Below the pieces are notes generated by a model. It did not search any database. It saw only the letters and a list, made by a program, of their open reading frames with translations, and was not told the DNA's origin. 14,584 nucleotides of DNA from JAVBNU01 sp964617065 (GTDB lineage Bacteria; Cyanobacteriota; Vampirovibrionia; Gastranaerophilales; Gastranaerophilaceae): contig CAZTVM010000044.1 in NCBI GenBank assembly GCA_964617065.1, forward strand, positions 1 to 14,584, read 5' to 3'. Within the stretch, counting starts at the first letter, position 1; every line of letters starts with the position of its first letter. The translations under genes and the position numbers were made by a program. Below, piece after piece: positions 6,863-13,033 of the stretch.

Positions 6863-7304
6863 ATTTTTTACGCATTTCTTTCATGTACTCGCTCAAAATA
6901 ATTTTGGCTTCGTCTTCTAAAATTCCAGCGATTACATTAGGTTTAAAGGTTGATATTTCTCTTAAATCAATTTTACCGCCGAAAGCGCCGTATAAAGTAT
7001 CTGATAAAGCAAAGAATACATTTTGTATACGAGCATTAATAATTGCCCAAGCGCACATAGGACAGGGCTCTAGGGTTACATACAGGTCGCAGCCGTCTAA
7101 ACGCCAATTGTCAATGCATTGCGAGGCATGTTTTATTGCCAAAATTTCAGCATGACAAGTTGTATCATTTAATAGTTCTTTTTCATTGTGAGCAGCTGCG
7201 ATAATTTTTCCATCTTTTACAATTATTGCACCAACAGGAATATCTATCCCTGACTGCTTTGCAACCCTTATCGCTTCATTCATGTATTCTTTATTTTCTT
7301 CCAT
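6849..7304 (-). CDS. tadA: tRNA-specific adenosine deaminase TadA
   Basis: A 151-residue zinc-dependent deaminase that converts the wobble adenosine A34 of tRNA-Arg(ACG) to inosine. Zinc ligands and catalytic Glu are present: C-H-A-E-I-L-A-I (His/Glu near 52-53) and P-C-P-M-C (about 80-84) in the context V-T-L-E-P-C-P-M-C-A-W-A-I-I-N-A-R-I. The upstream P-V-G-A-I-I-V-K-D-G and A-H-N-E-K motifs are those of the TadA/CDA superfamily, and the length is typical. T-T-C-H-A-E and the C-terminal helix with Y-M-K-E-M fit TadA better than guanine deaminase or cytidine deaminase. No strong Shine-Dalgarno is seen before the chosen ATG. The Met eight codons in (K-E-Y-M) is a less likely start, because the family's first helix begins before it. 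It is the first gene of a two-gene unit. Confidence 0.92.
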   Translation of the reverse strand: MEENKEYMNEAIRVAKQSGIDIPVGAIIVKDGKIIAAAHNEKELLNDTTCHAEILAIKHASQCIDNWRLDGCDLYVTLEPCPMCAWAIINARIQNVFFALSDTLYGAFGGKIDLREISTFKPNVIAGILEDEAKIILSEYMKEMRKKYDND

Positions 7305-7355
7305 ATTAAAAGTTTATCAGTATTACAGAAAATTTACAAGAAACTCGCTATATAC

Positions 7356-7384
7356 TTGAATTTAAAGACGAAACATGTTACAAT
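7356..7384 (+). promoter_or_regulatory. Sigma-70-like promoter with extended -10, upstream of the phosphodiester glycosidase gene
   Basis: TTGAAT (7356-7361) and TACAAT (7379-7384) are separated by exactly 17 nt, and a TG one base upstream of the -10 (TGTTACAAT) makes it an extended -10. The ribosome binding site AAGGAG (7393-7398) lies shortly downstream, 8 nt before the ATG. The -10 is part of a 10-bp palindrome, TACAATTGTA (7379-7388). Confidence 0.65.
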
Positions 7385-7406
7385 TGTAGTATAAGGAGCT
7401 TACGCC

Positions 7407-8675
7407 ATGCAAGCGATAACGGTTTACATTAACAACGATATTTGCAGATTATTAAAGAATTCGTTGTACTATACCGTTTTTACGTGCATAGTCTTATCCC
7501 AAGCAGTATTACAGACGATGCCGATTGCCGCATACGAGATAAAAAGCATGTCAGAGTCTATAAAAGCGAAGAATAATATATCCGCTGTCGATATAGAAGC
7601 AGAGACAATCAGGTGGAATGAAAGTTTAAACGAACGATATAAAAATGCGAAAATAGTAAAAGTAGCAGATGGAATAGTACATGTGCGAATTACAAAGTAC
7701 ATAAATTCAAAAAAAATACAATTAAACGTAGTAGAAATGAATAAAAAACTAAATCCTGAGGCAGAGCTGACTCCAGCGTTAGCTGCAGATAAATTAAATC
7801 GCAGAAGTACAACTTCAAAAATAGCTCAAAGGAATAACGCAATCGTAGCGATAAACGGAACGTATTTTTCGCCACAAACAGGTATTCCGTTAGGGACATT
7901 GATGATAAATCATAAGTTGTATACAGGACCGATATACGAGCGAGTCGCATTAGGCATATTTGAAAACGATTTTGATATGTCGAGGACACAGCTAGATGCA
8001 ACTATAAGAAGTCGAGATGGTGCAGGTGGATATAAAGTCAAACTCGACAACGTAAACCAACCTCGAATGTTGTCTACCTATGTACTTGTATATACAAAAG
8101 AATGGGGTGCTATATCTCCGCCAACACCGAAATACGGTATACAGATAGCAGTAGAGAATACTAGAATAAAACAAATATCAAACGGCGCAATAGAAATTCC
8201 AGAACAAGGGTATGTTATATCCGGACCAAAAGAAAAATTGCAGCCGTTTTTTAATGCAAAAAATTTAGAGTTAGATATAAAAACGAATCCGGCATGGGAC
8301 GATGTGAAGCACATTATCAGCGGAGGGCCTTTTTTAGTCAAAAACGGTGAGATTTACGTAGACACGCAAGCACAAAAATTGAACAGTATAACAGGTAAAA
8401 ATCCTCGCACTGCAGTGGGTTATACTGAGGATAAAAACTTAATTTTAGTGACAGTAGATGGTCGGGAAGAAAATTCAGTAGGAATGACGTTGAACGAGCT
8501 TGCGAATTACATGAAATCAATAGGTTGCACAAATGCCATGAATTTAGATGGTGGTGGCTCTAGTACGATGTACGTTAACGGTTCAGTTGTAAATAATACA
8601 GCTGTTAAAGGTGGTATTGCAGTTAGCAACATTCTTTCAATAACGTTAAATTCGAAAATTTCATATTCCAAGTAG
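7407..8675 (+). CDS. Exported phosphodiester glycosidase (NAGPA domain) protein
   Basis: A 422-residue protein with a hydrophobic signal or anchor segment (about 19-42, possible cleavage after P-I-A-A). A NAGPA domain (PF09992, phosphodiester glycosidase) follows. Hallmarks are A-I-N-G-T-Y-F-S-P (148-156), I-S-G-G-P-F-L-V-K-N-G-E (304-315), N-P-R-T-A-V-G (332-338), V-D-G-R (350-353) and N-L-D-G-G-G-S-S-T-M (379-388). The founding member is the lysosomal uncovering enzyme that removes GlcNAc from mannose-6-phosphodiesters. Bacterial relatives act on cell-surface or exopolysaccharide phosphodiesters. Here the substrate is unknown and the site is outside the cytoplasmic membrane. AAGGAG 8 nt before the ATG supports the start, although the 18-residue polar segment before the hydrophobic core is long for a signal peptide. 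It is a single-gene unit with its own promoter and terminator. Codons ending in A and G (ATA, GTA, ACG, GCG) are unusually frequent until about the last 50 codons. Confidence 0.9.
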   Translation: MQAITVYINNDICRLLKNSLYYTVFTCIVLSQAVLQTMPIAAYEIKSMSESIKAKNNISAVDIEAETIRWNESLNERYKNAKIVKVADGIVHVRITKYINSKKIQLNVVEMNKKLNPEAELTPALAADKLNRRSTTSKIAQRNNAIVAINGTYFSPQTGIPLGTLMINHKLYTGPIYERVALGIFENDFDMSRTQLDATIRSRDGAGGYKVKLDNVNQPRMLSTYVLVYTKEWGAISPPTPKYGIQIAVENTRIKQISNGAIEIPEQGYVISGPKEKLQPFFNAKNLELDIKTNPAWDDVKHIISGGPFLVKNGEIYVDTQAQKLNSITGKNPRTAVGYTEDKNLILVTVDGREENSVGMTLNELANYMKSIGCTNAMNLDGGGSSTMYVNGSVVNNTAVKGGIAVSNILSITLNSKISYSK

Positions 8676-8681
8676 ATACTC

Positions 8682-8717
8682 AACTTACCGATTAGTAGGT
8701 TTCGGTAAGTTTTTTTT
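8682..8717 (+). terminator. Intrinsic terminator after the phosphodiester glycosidase gene
   Basis: A perfect 10-bp stem, AACTTACCGA (8682-8691) with TCGGTAAGTT (8702-8711), has a 10-nt loop and runs into eight consecutive T (8710-8717). It lies 6 bp after the stop codon. Confidence 0.92.
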
Positions 8718-8731
8718 GTACAAATTTGTAC
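8718..8731. repeat. Perfect 14-bp palindrome upstream of dnaK
   Basis: GTACAAATTTGTAC is fully self-complementary and begins directly after the T-run of the preceding terminator, about 105 bp before the dnaK ATG. It has the form of a dimeric repressor operator, but I cannot assign a regulator. It is not a CIRCE element. Confidence 0.6.
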
Positions 8732-8765
8732 CTAGTAATTGAATTATTAATTTTTTGTTTATTTT

Positions 8766-8795
8766 TTAAGCTTGCCATTAAAAAGGTGCTATAAA
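8766..8795 (+). promoter_or_regulatory. Candidate dnaK promoter (extended -10)
   Basis: TGCTATAAA (8787-8795) is an extended -10 with TATAAA. The -35 candidate TTAAGC (8766-8771) is 18 nt upstream and weak. A strong ribosome binding site, AAAGGAGA (8821-8828), lies 8 nt before the dnaK ATG. No heat-shock sigma-32 consensus is apparent. Confidence 0.4.
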
Positions 8796-8836
8796 TAAAC
8801 ATATAGATTAATAGATACAAAAAGGAGATAAATAAA

Positions 8837-10687
8837 ATGGCAAAAACAATAGGTATCGACTTAGGAACGACGAACTCAGTAGTTGCAGTAATGGAAGGTG
8901 GTAAACCGACTGTAATAGCAAATGCTGAAGGTTCAAGAACTACTCCTTCAATAGTCGGTTTTTCGAAAACAAATGAAAGACTTGTAGGACAATTAGCAAA
9001 ACGTCAAGCAATACTAAATCCAGACAAGACTGTAATCTCAATTAAAAGAGAAATGGGTACAGACCAAAAAATTAAAATTAATGATAAAGACTACACCCCA
9101 CAAGAAATATCTGCAATGATTTTACGTAAACTTGCAGATGATGCTTCTAGTTACTTAGGCGAAAAAGTTACGTCGGCAGTAATCACAGTACCTGCTTATT
9201 TTAACGATTCACAACGTCAAGCTACAAAGGACGCAGGCAAAATTGCAGGTTTAGATGTACTACGTATTGTAAATGAACCTACAGCAGCAGCTTTAGCTTA
9301 TGGTTTAGACAGTGACAAAACTGAAAAAGTTTTGGTATTCGACTTAGGCGGCGGTACATTTGATGTTTCTATTCTTGAAATCGGCGACGGTGTTCATGAA
9401 GTTCTTTCAACCAGTGGTGACACACGTTTAGGCGGTGATGATTTTGATGAAAAAATCATGAACTGGTTAAGTGAAGAATTTAAGAAAGCGGAAGGAATAG
9501 ACCTTAGAAACGACAAACAGGCTATGCAACGTCTTAAAGAAGCTGCTGAAAAAGCTAAATGTGAATTGTCATCTGTCGTAGAAACGACTATTAACTTACC
9601 GTTTATCACAGCTGATGCTAATGGACCAAAACATTTGGATATTCAATTAACAAGAGCAAAATTTGAAGAATTAACACATGACTTGCTCGAAAGATGTAAA
9701 ACACCAGTAGAACAAGCTATCAAAGACGCAAATTTGAGCAAAAATGAAATTGACGAAGTTGTTTTAGTAGGTGGGTCTACTCGTATACCTGCAGTTCAAG
9801 CATTGGTCAAATCTTATACAGGAAAAGAACCAAACCAAACAGTTAACCCCGATGAAGTAGTTGCAGTCGGTGCTGCTATTCAAGCAGGTGTACTTGCAGG
9901 TGAAGTTAAAGATATCGTTCTTTTAGACGTTACGCCTTTGACACTCGGTATTGAAACATTAGGTGGTGTTTTGACACCGTTGGTGCCCAGAAATACAACT
10001 ATTCCTGTTTCGAAATCTCAAGTATTCTCTACTGCTGAAAATAACCAAACTGCTGTTGACATTCAAGTTTTGCAGGGTGAAAGACCAATGGCTAAGGATA
10101 ACAAGTCTTTAGGTATGTTCAGATTAGATGGTATTCCGCCGGCAATGCGTGGTCTGCCTCAAATCGAAGTTACTTTCGATATCGACGCAAACGGTATTGT
10201 TAACGTTTCAGCTAAAGATAAAGCAACTAACAAAGAACAAAAAATTACAATTACAAATTCTTCTAATTTGAACGAATCTGACATTGATAAAATGGTAAAA
10301 GAAGCAGAAATCAACGCAGAAGAAGACAAAAAGAAAAAAGAAGAAGCTGAAATTAAAAATAATGCTAACGGTTTAATTACTTCTTCTGAAAGAATTGTAA
10401 AAGATTTCGAAGGTAAAATTTCAGACGCTGATAAAACCAAGTTGGAAGAACAAAAAAAAGCTTTGGAAGAAGCTTTAAAAGCTGAAAAATCTGCTGATGA
10501 AATTAAAAAACTTTCAGAAGAATTGCAACAAACTATGTACGCAATTTCAGAAGCTGCTTATAAAAATGTCCAACAAGAAGCTACTACTGAAAATGCTGAA
10601 CAACAAACGAATTCAACTGAAGATAATACATCATCTAATGATAAAAAAGACGATGATATTATCGACGCTGAATACGAAAAAGAGTAA
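8837..10687 (+). CDS. dnaK: Molecular chaperone DnaK (Hsp70)
   Basis: A complete Hsp70 of 616 residues, the usual bacterial length. It is the ATP-driven foldase that works with DnaJ and GrpE encoded at 2420-4140. The actin-like ATPase domain shows I-D-L-G-T-T-N-S (7-14), V-I-T-V-P-A-Y-F-N-D-S-Q-R-Q-A-T, the phosphate-2 loop V-F-D-L-G-G-G-T-F-D-V-S and V-L-V-G-G-S-T-R-I-P. The linker D-V-T-P-L-T-L-G leads into the substrate-binding domain, with T-T-I-P-V-S-K-S-Q-V-F-S-T-A and L-Q-G-E-R-P-M-A. A charged helical lid follows, then an acidic tail ending D-D-D-I-I-D-A-E-Y-E-K-E. Nothing is missing. AAAGGAGA 8 nt before the ATG fixes the start. It is monocistronic, flanked by terminators on both sides and separated from grpE-dnaJ. 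Codon endings drift from A-rich near the 5' end to T-rich toward the 3' end. Confidence 0.99.
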   Translation: MAKTIGIDLGTTNSVVAVMEGGKPTVIANAEGSRTTPSIVGFSKTNERLVGQLAKRQAILNPDKTVISIKREMGTDQKIKINDKDYTPQEISAMILRKLADDASSYLGEKVTSAVITVPAYFNDSQRQATKDAGKIAGLDVLRIVNEPTAAALAYGLDSDKTEKVLVFDLGGGTFDVSILEIGDGVHEVLSTSGDTRLGGDDFDEKIMNWLSEEFKKAEGIDLRNDKQAMQRLKEAAEKAKCELSSVVETTINLPFITADANGPKHLDIQLTRAKFEELTHDLLERCKTPVEQAIKDANLSKNEIDEVVLVGGSTRIPAVQALVKSYTGKEPNQTVNPDEVVAVGAAIQAGVLAGEVKDIVLLDVTPLTLGIETLGGVLTPLVPRNTTIPVSKSQVFSTAENNQTAVDIQVLQGERPMAKDNKSLGMFRLDGIPPAMRGLPQIEVTFDIDANGIVNVSAKDKATNKEQKITITNSSNLNESDIDKMVKEAEINAEEDKKKKEEAEIKNNANGLITSSERIVKDFEGKISDADKTKLEEQKKALEEALKAEKSADEIKKLSEELQQTMYAISEAAYKNVQQEATTENAEQQTNSTEDNTSSNDKKDDDIIDAEYEKE

Positions 10688-10704
10688 TCTGTTCAAAATT
10701 ACAG

Positions 10705-10737
10705 AAGAAGTCGACTTCAACGGTCGGCTTCTTTTTT
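10705..10737 (+). terminator. Intrinsic terminator after dnaK
   Basis: An 11-bp stem, AAGAAGTCGAC (10705-10715) with GTCGGCTTCTT (10723-10733), has one T-G wobble and a 7-nt loop. It is followed by six T (10732-10737) and lies 17 bp after the dnaK stop. Confidence 0.92.
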
Positions 10738-10749
10738 GTAAAATTTTTC

Positions 10750-10778
10750 TGGTCAGAAAGCAAAATTTATATTATAAT
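10750..10778 (+). promoter_or_regulatory. Promoter of the DUF6812-like/glycosyltransferase pair
   Basis: TGGTCA (10750-10755) and a perfect TATAAT (10773-10778) are separated by 17 nt. The ribosome binding site AAGGA (10795-10799) lies 8 nt before the ATG at 10808. It sits between the dnaK terminator and the next gene, as expected for an independent unit. Confidence 0.65.
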
Positions 10779-10807
10779 CTTAGTGTTAGTTTATAAGGAT
10801 TTATGAA

Positions 10808-11155
10808 ATGGCTAAAAACGTAGATACTGTTCCTGTTGAAGTTTACATAATCACAAAAGATTACGATGTAAAAGGTACCGTGCATGTAGCAAAGTATACT
10901 ACTAATAATCGTGAATTGACGGATTTACTGAATGACAAAGAACGACGTTTTTTGGCGGTGACAAATGTAGAAATTTATCCAAAAGGTTCAAATAGTACAC
11001 CTCGTAAATATAATTTTCTTGAAATTCATATTGACTATATTTTAATGATGCATCCTTCTACGCAAGTTGTATTCAAAGATTCAGGCAAGGCGCAAGAAGA
11101 TATAGCTCGTTTTAGAGAATTAAGAAATAAATTGAGTCAAACTAAGCCGTTTTAA
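10808..11155 (+). CDS. Small DUF6812-like protein of unknown function
   Basis: A 115-residue soluble protein. The first half reads as a beta-rich domain: V-E-V-Y-I-I-T-K-D-Y-D-V-K-G-T-V-H-V (10-27), then R-E-L-T-D-L-L-N-D-K-E-R-R-F-L-A-V-T (35-52) and N-V-E-I-Y (53-57). That order (a strand with an internal K-G-T, then L-x-D-x-L-N-D-x-x-x-R-F-L-x-x-T-x-V-E-I) resembles the small domain family I know as DUF6812, found in Cyanobacteria and other bacteria. The assignment is from memory and moderate. A second strand pair, F-L-E-I-H-I-D-Y-I-L-M-M, precedes a charged C-terminal helix. No signal peptide, membrane segment or catalytic motif is seen. The stop lies 2 bp before the glycosyltransferase ATG, so the two genes are co-transcribed and probably coupled. 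No function can be given. Confidence 0.85.
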   Translation: MAKNVDTVPVEVYIITKDYDVKGTVHVAKYTTNNRELTDLLNDKERRFLAVTNVEIYPKGSNSTPRKYNFLEIHIDYILMMHPSTQVVFKDSGKAQEDIARFRELRNKLSQTKPF

Positions 11156-11157
11156 TA

Positions 11158-12153
11158 ATGAATGAGATAAATAACGTTTTATTTTTAAATTTTGGAGGTA
11201 TAGGCGACGAAATATTGTTTTTGCCGACAATAGTCGGAATAAAACAAAAGTATCCTAATGCAAAAATTACACTTGCCCTTGAACCTCGAAGTAAATCAAT
11301 ACAATCACTTTCTAAAATTATTGATAATATTATTACGGTCGATATAAAAAGTAATCGCAAGTATTTTGAACTATTGAAATTCGTTTTTTCAGCAAGAAAA
11401 GAGCAATTTGACTTAGTAATATCTTCAGGTGCAAATGTATTTATTCCGATTTTATTATTTTTAACAGGCATTCCTATCAGATATGGCTATTACTCAGGTA
11501 AATTAAGTGAATTACTTTTGACAAAAGCTATCAAGCTTAACAAAAAACAATACGCAGGAAAAATGTACTACGATTTAGTGCAAAATGTTACTGACAGTGA
11601 GTTTGAGTTGCCTAAAATTGAAGTTAAAAATAGTAAAAAAGAATTAAATTCGGTGCTAATTCATCCGGGTGTCAGCAAAATGAGTGTGCAAAAAAAAATA
11701 ATCAAAAATTTTGCGCCTGAAATTTGGTCGGATTTAATCAAAAAGCTTATAGAAAAAGGCAAAAAAGTTTATCTCGCAGGCGGACCTGACGATGCTGATA
11801 CAATCGAAATAATCATGCACTCTTTAGGTGATTACAATAACAACGCTAACTTTGTCAATTTATACGGCAAAACTAAAAATATAATAGAACTAGCACAATA
11901 CATAAAAAAATCAGAAATTTTAGTTTGCACAGACTCTGCGCCAATGCACATAGGTATTGCTGTAGGAAACAGAACTTACGCTATTTTTGGACCTACTGAC
12001 GAAAAGAAATTAATACCTCAAAATGAACAATTTACAGCCATTACAAAAAATATTGATTGCAGACCTTGTCTTTGGGATAAACGTCAAATTTCATGTGGGA
12101 AATTGGATTGTTTAAAATTTACGGCAGATGAAATTTTAAATAAAATTATGTAA
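11158..12153 (+). CDS. Glycosyltransferase family 9 (heptosyltransferase-like)
   Basis: A 331-residue GT-B-fold transferase of the ADP-heptose:LPS heptosyltransferase family (GT9). Such enzymes add heptose or related sugars to the LPS core or other surface glycans at the inner face of the cytoplasmic membrane. The N-terminal domain opens with N-F-G-G-I-G-D-E-I-L-F-L-P (11-23), the acceptor-side glycine loop. The C-terminal half has I-H-P-G-V-S-K (168-174), V-Y-L-A-G-G-P-D-D (204-212), C-T-D-S-A-P-M-H-I-G-I-A-V-G (257-270) and F-G-P-T-D-E (277-282), which form the nucleotide-sugar site. The C-terminal cysteine pattern C-R-P-C (301-304) with C313 and C318 is common in GT9 proteins. There is no signal peptide, as expected. 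Start: the only ATG near the previous stop. No good Shine-Dalgarno is seen, consistent with translational coupling. The exact donor and acceptor are not determinable. Confidence 0.9.
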   Translation: MNEINNVLFLNFGGIGDEILFLPTIVGIKQKYPNAKITLALEPRSKSIQSLSKIIDNIITVDIKSNRKYFELLKFVFSARKEQFDLVISSGANVFIPILLFLTGIPIRYGYYSGKLSELLLTKAIKLNKKQYAGKMYYDLVQNVTDSEFELPKIEVKNSKKELNSVLIHPGVSKMSVQKKIIKNFAPEIWSDLIKKLIEKGKKVYLAGGPDDADTIEIIMHSLGDYNNNANFVNLYGKTKNIIELAQYIKKSEILVCTDSAPMHIGIAVGNRTYAIFGPTDEKKLIPQNEQFTAITKNIDCRPCLWDKRQISCGKLDCLKFTADEILNKIM

Positions 12154-12242
12154 ATTTTACTTAAAATTTTCAAAAATATACACCAAATAAATTTATCAGT
12201 TGTTTTAATCTATTATGTTAAGTTTAAAATGGTTTTTTAATT

Positions 12243-12983
12243 GTGCGCATTAATTCAATTTTTTTAAATAATTATCCATCGTATTCACAAAAAAATAGTG
12301 AACAAAAAACTACCTTCGGTTCACAATTTTGCAATCGTCACTGCACATGTTTTTTTCGTCCTGACATAAATTGGACGAGATTTGGTGAAATAATTGAAGA
12401 TAAATACAAAGATACGCCAAAAGTTAATGTATACAATTTAGCCTGTTCTGATGGTTCAGAAGCGTATTCATTAGCTATGTTATTGTGTGGGTCTATGAAA
12501 AAATCAGAAAGTCAAAAATTTTTTCCTATAAAAGCTTACGATATAAATTCTGATATTATAAGTACAGCTAAATCGGGTTTATTAAAAGTTATTAGATCAG
12601 ATGAAATACAGAATTTATACTATTATTCAAATTATCCTATTTGTAAGTCTTTCAGAGTAATAGCCGAAAATCCGCAGGAAAAACCCAAAGTTCAAATAAA
12701 AAATAAAATAAAATCGTTGGTAAAGTTTGAACAGGACGATATAATCAAAATTTCAGCGGAAATTCCTCCTCAAAATTCCGTAGTAATGTGTCGAAATGTT
12801 TTCAATTATTTATCAAGAAGTGAACAATTGCAATTAATTTCAAATTTTAAAAAATTGGATAATACATCACTTGTAGTAATTGGTGGATATGATAGAAGTG
12901 ATGAGTCCGATATGGTCAGTTTGTTATTCAACAGTGGATTTTGTGAATTAGAGCATAATATTTTTCAAAAAAGCGCAAAATAA
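12243..12983 (+). CDS. Stand-alone CheR-like SAM-dependent methyltransferase
   Basis: A 246-residue protein. After a 25-residue low-complexity leader (M-R-I-N-S-I ... T-T-F-G-S) comes C-N-R-H-C-T-C-F-F-R-P (30-40), where F-F-R matches the CheR T-x-F-F-R-D segment. Next is Y-N-L-A-C-S-D-G-S-E-A-Y-S-L-A-M (64-79), the counterpart of the CheR SAM loop A-x-C-S-x-G-E-E-P-Y-S-L-A-M. Then follow A-Y-D-I-N (98-102), F-E-Q-D-D-I, and M-C-R-N-V-F-N-Y-L-S (182-191), matching C-R-N-V-L-I-Y-F. The CheR N-terminal helical domain is absent, as is any chemotaxis gene nearby, so methylation of chemoreceptors is not assured. The start is GTG at 12243 with no clear Shine-Dalgarno. I chose it because the I-N-S-I leader resembles that of the isomerase-family gene. 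It ends in a hairpin shared with the convergent autotransporter gene. Confidence 0.8.
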   Translation: MRINSIFLNNYPSYSQKNSEQKTTFGSQFCNRHCTCFFRPDINWTRFGEIIEDKYKDTPKVNVYNLACSDGSEAYSLAMLLCGSMKKSESQKFFPIKAYDINSDIISTAKSGLLKVIRSDEIQNLYYYSNYPICKSFRVIAENPQEKPKVQIKNKIKSLVKFEQDDIIKISAEIPPQNSVVMCRNVFNYLSRSEQLQLISNFKKLDNTSLVVIGGYDRSDESDMVSLLFNSGFCELEHNIFQKSAK

Positions 12984-13012
12984 AAGAGGCAACTTCTTCA
13001 AATTGCCTCTTT
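12983..13012. terminator. Hairpin between convergent genes, probably a bidirectional terminator
   Basis: A perfect 10-bp stem, AAAGAGGCAA (12983-12992) with TTGCCTCTTT (13003-13012), has a 10-nt loop. The left arm starts on the last base of the CheR-like gene's stop codon. The plus-strand T-run is short (three T). The minus-strand exit reads TTTTATTTT, a better U-tract, so it may serve the autotransporter gene more strongly. Confidence 0.75.
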
Positions 13013-13033
13013 ATAGTATCAAATTATTCTAAA

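Noticed and set aside
7469..8532. Chain of five minus-strand open frames opposite the phosphodiester glycosidase gene
   Set aside because: They lie antisense to a gene with clear NAGPA motifs, promoter and terminator. Their Cys/Ser/Phe-rich compositions look like codon-usage artefacts.
10497..10796. Plus-strand open frame running from the end of dnaK past its terminator
   Set aside because: It is an out-of-frame shadow of the Lys/Glu-rich dnaK lid region. The Lys/Asn-rich translation has no motif, and the frame crosses a strong terminator.
11142..11471. Minus-strand open frame opposite the start of the glycosyltransferase gene
   Set aside because: It is a shadow of a well-supported GT9 coding region and has no start signal.
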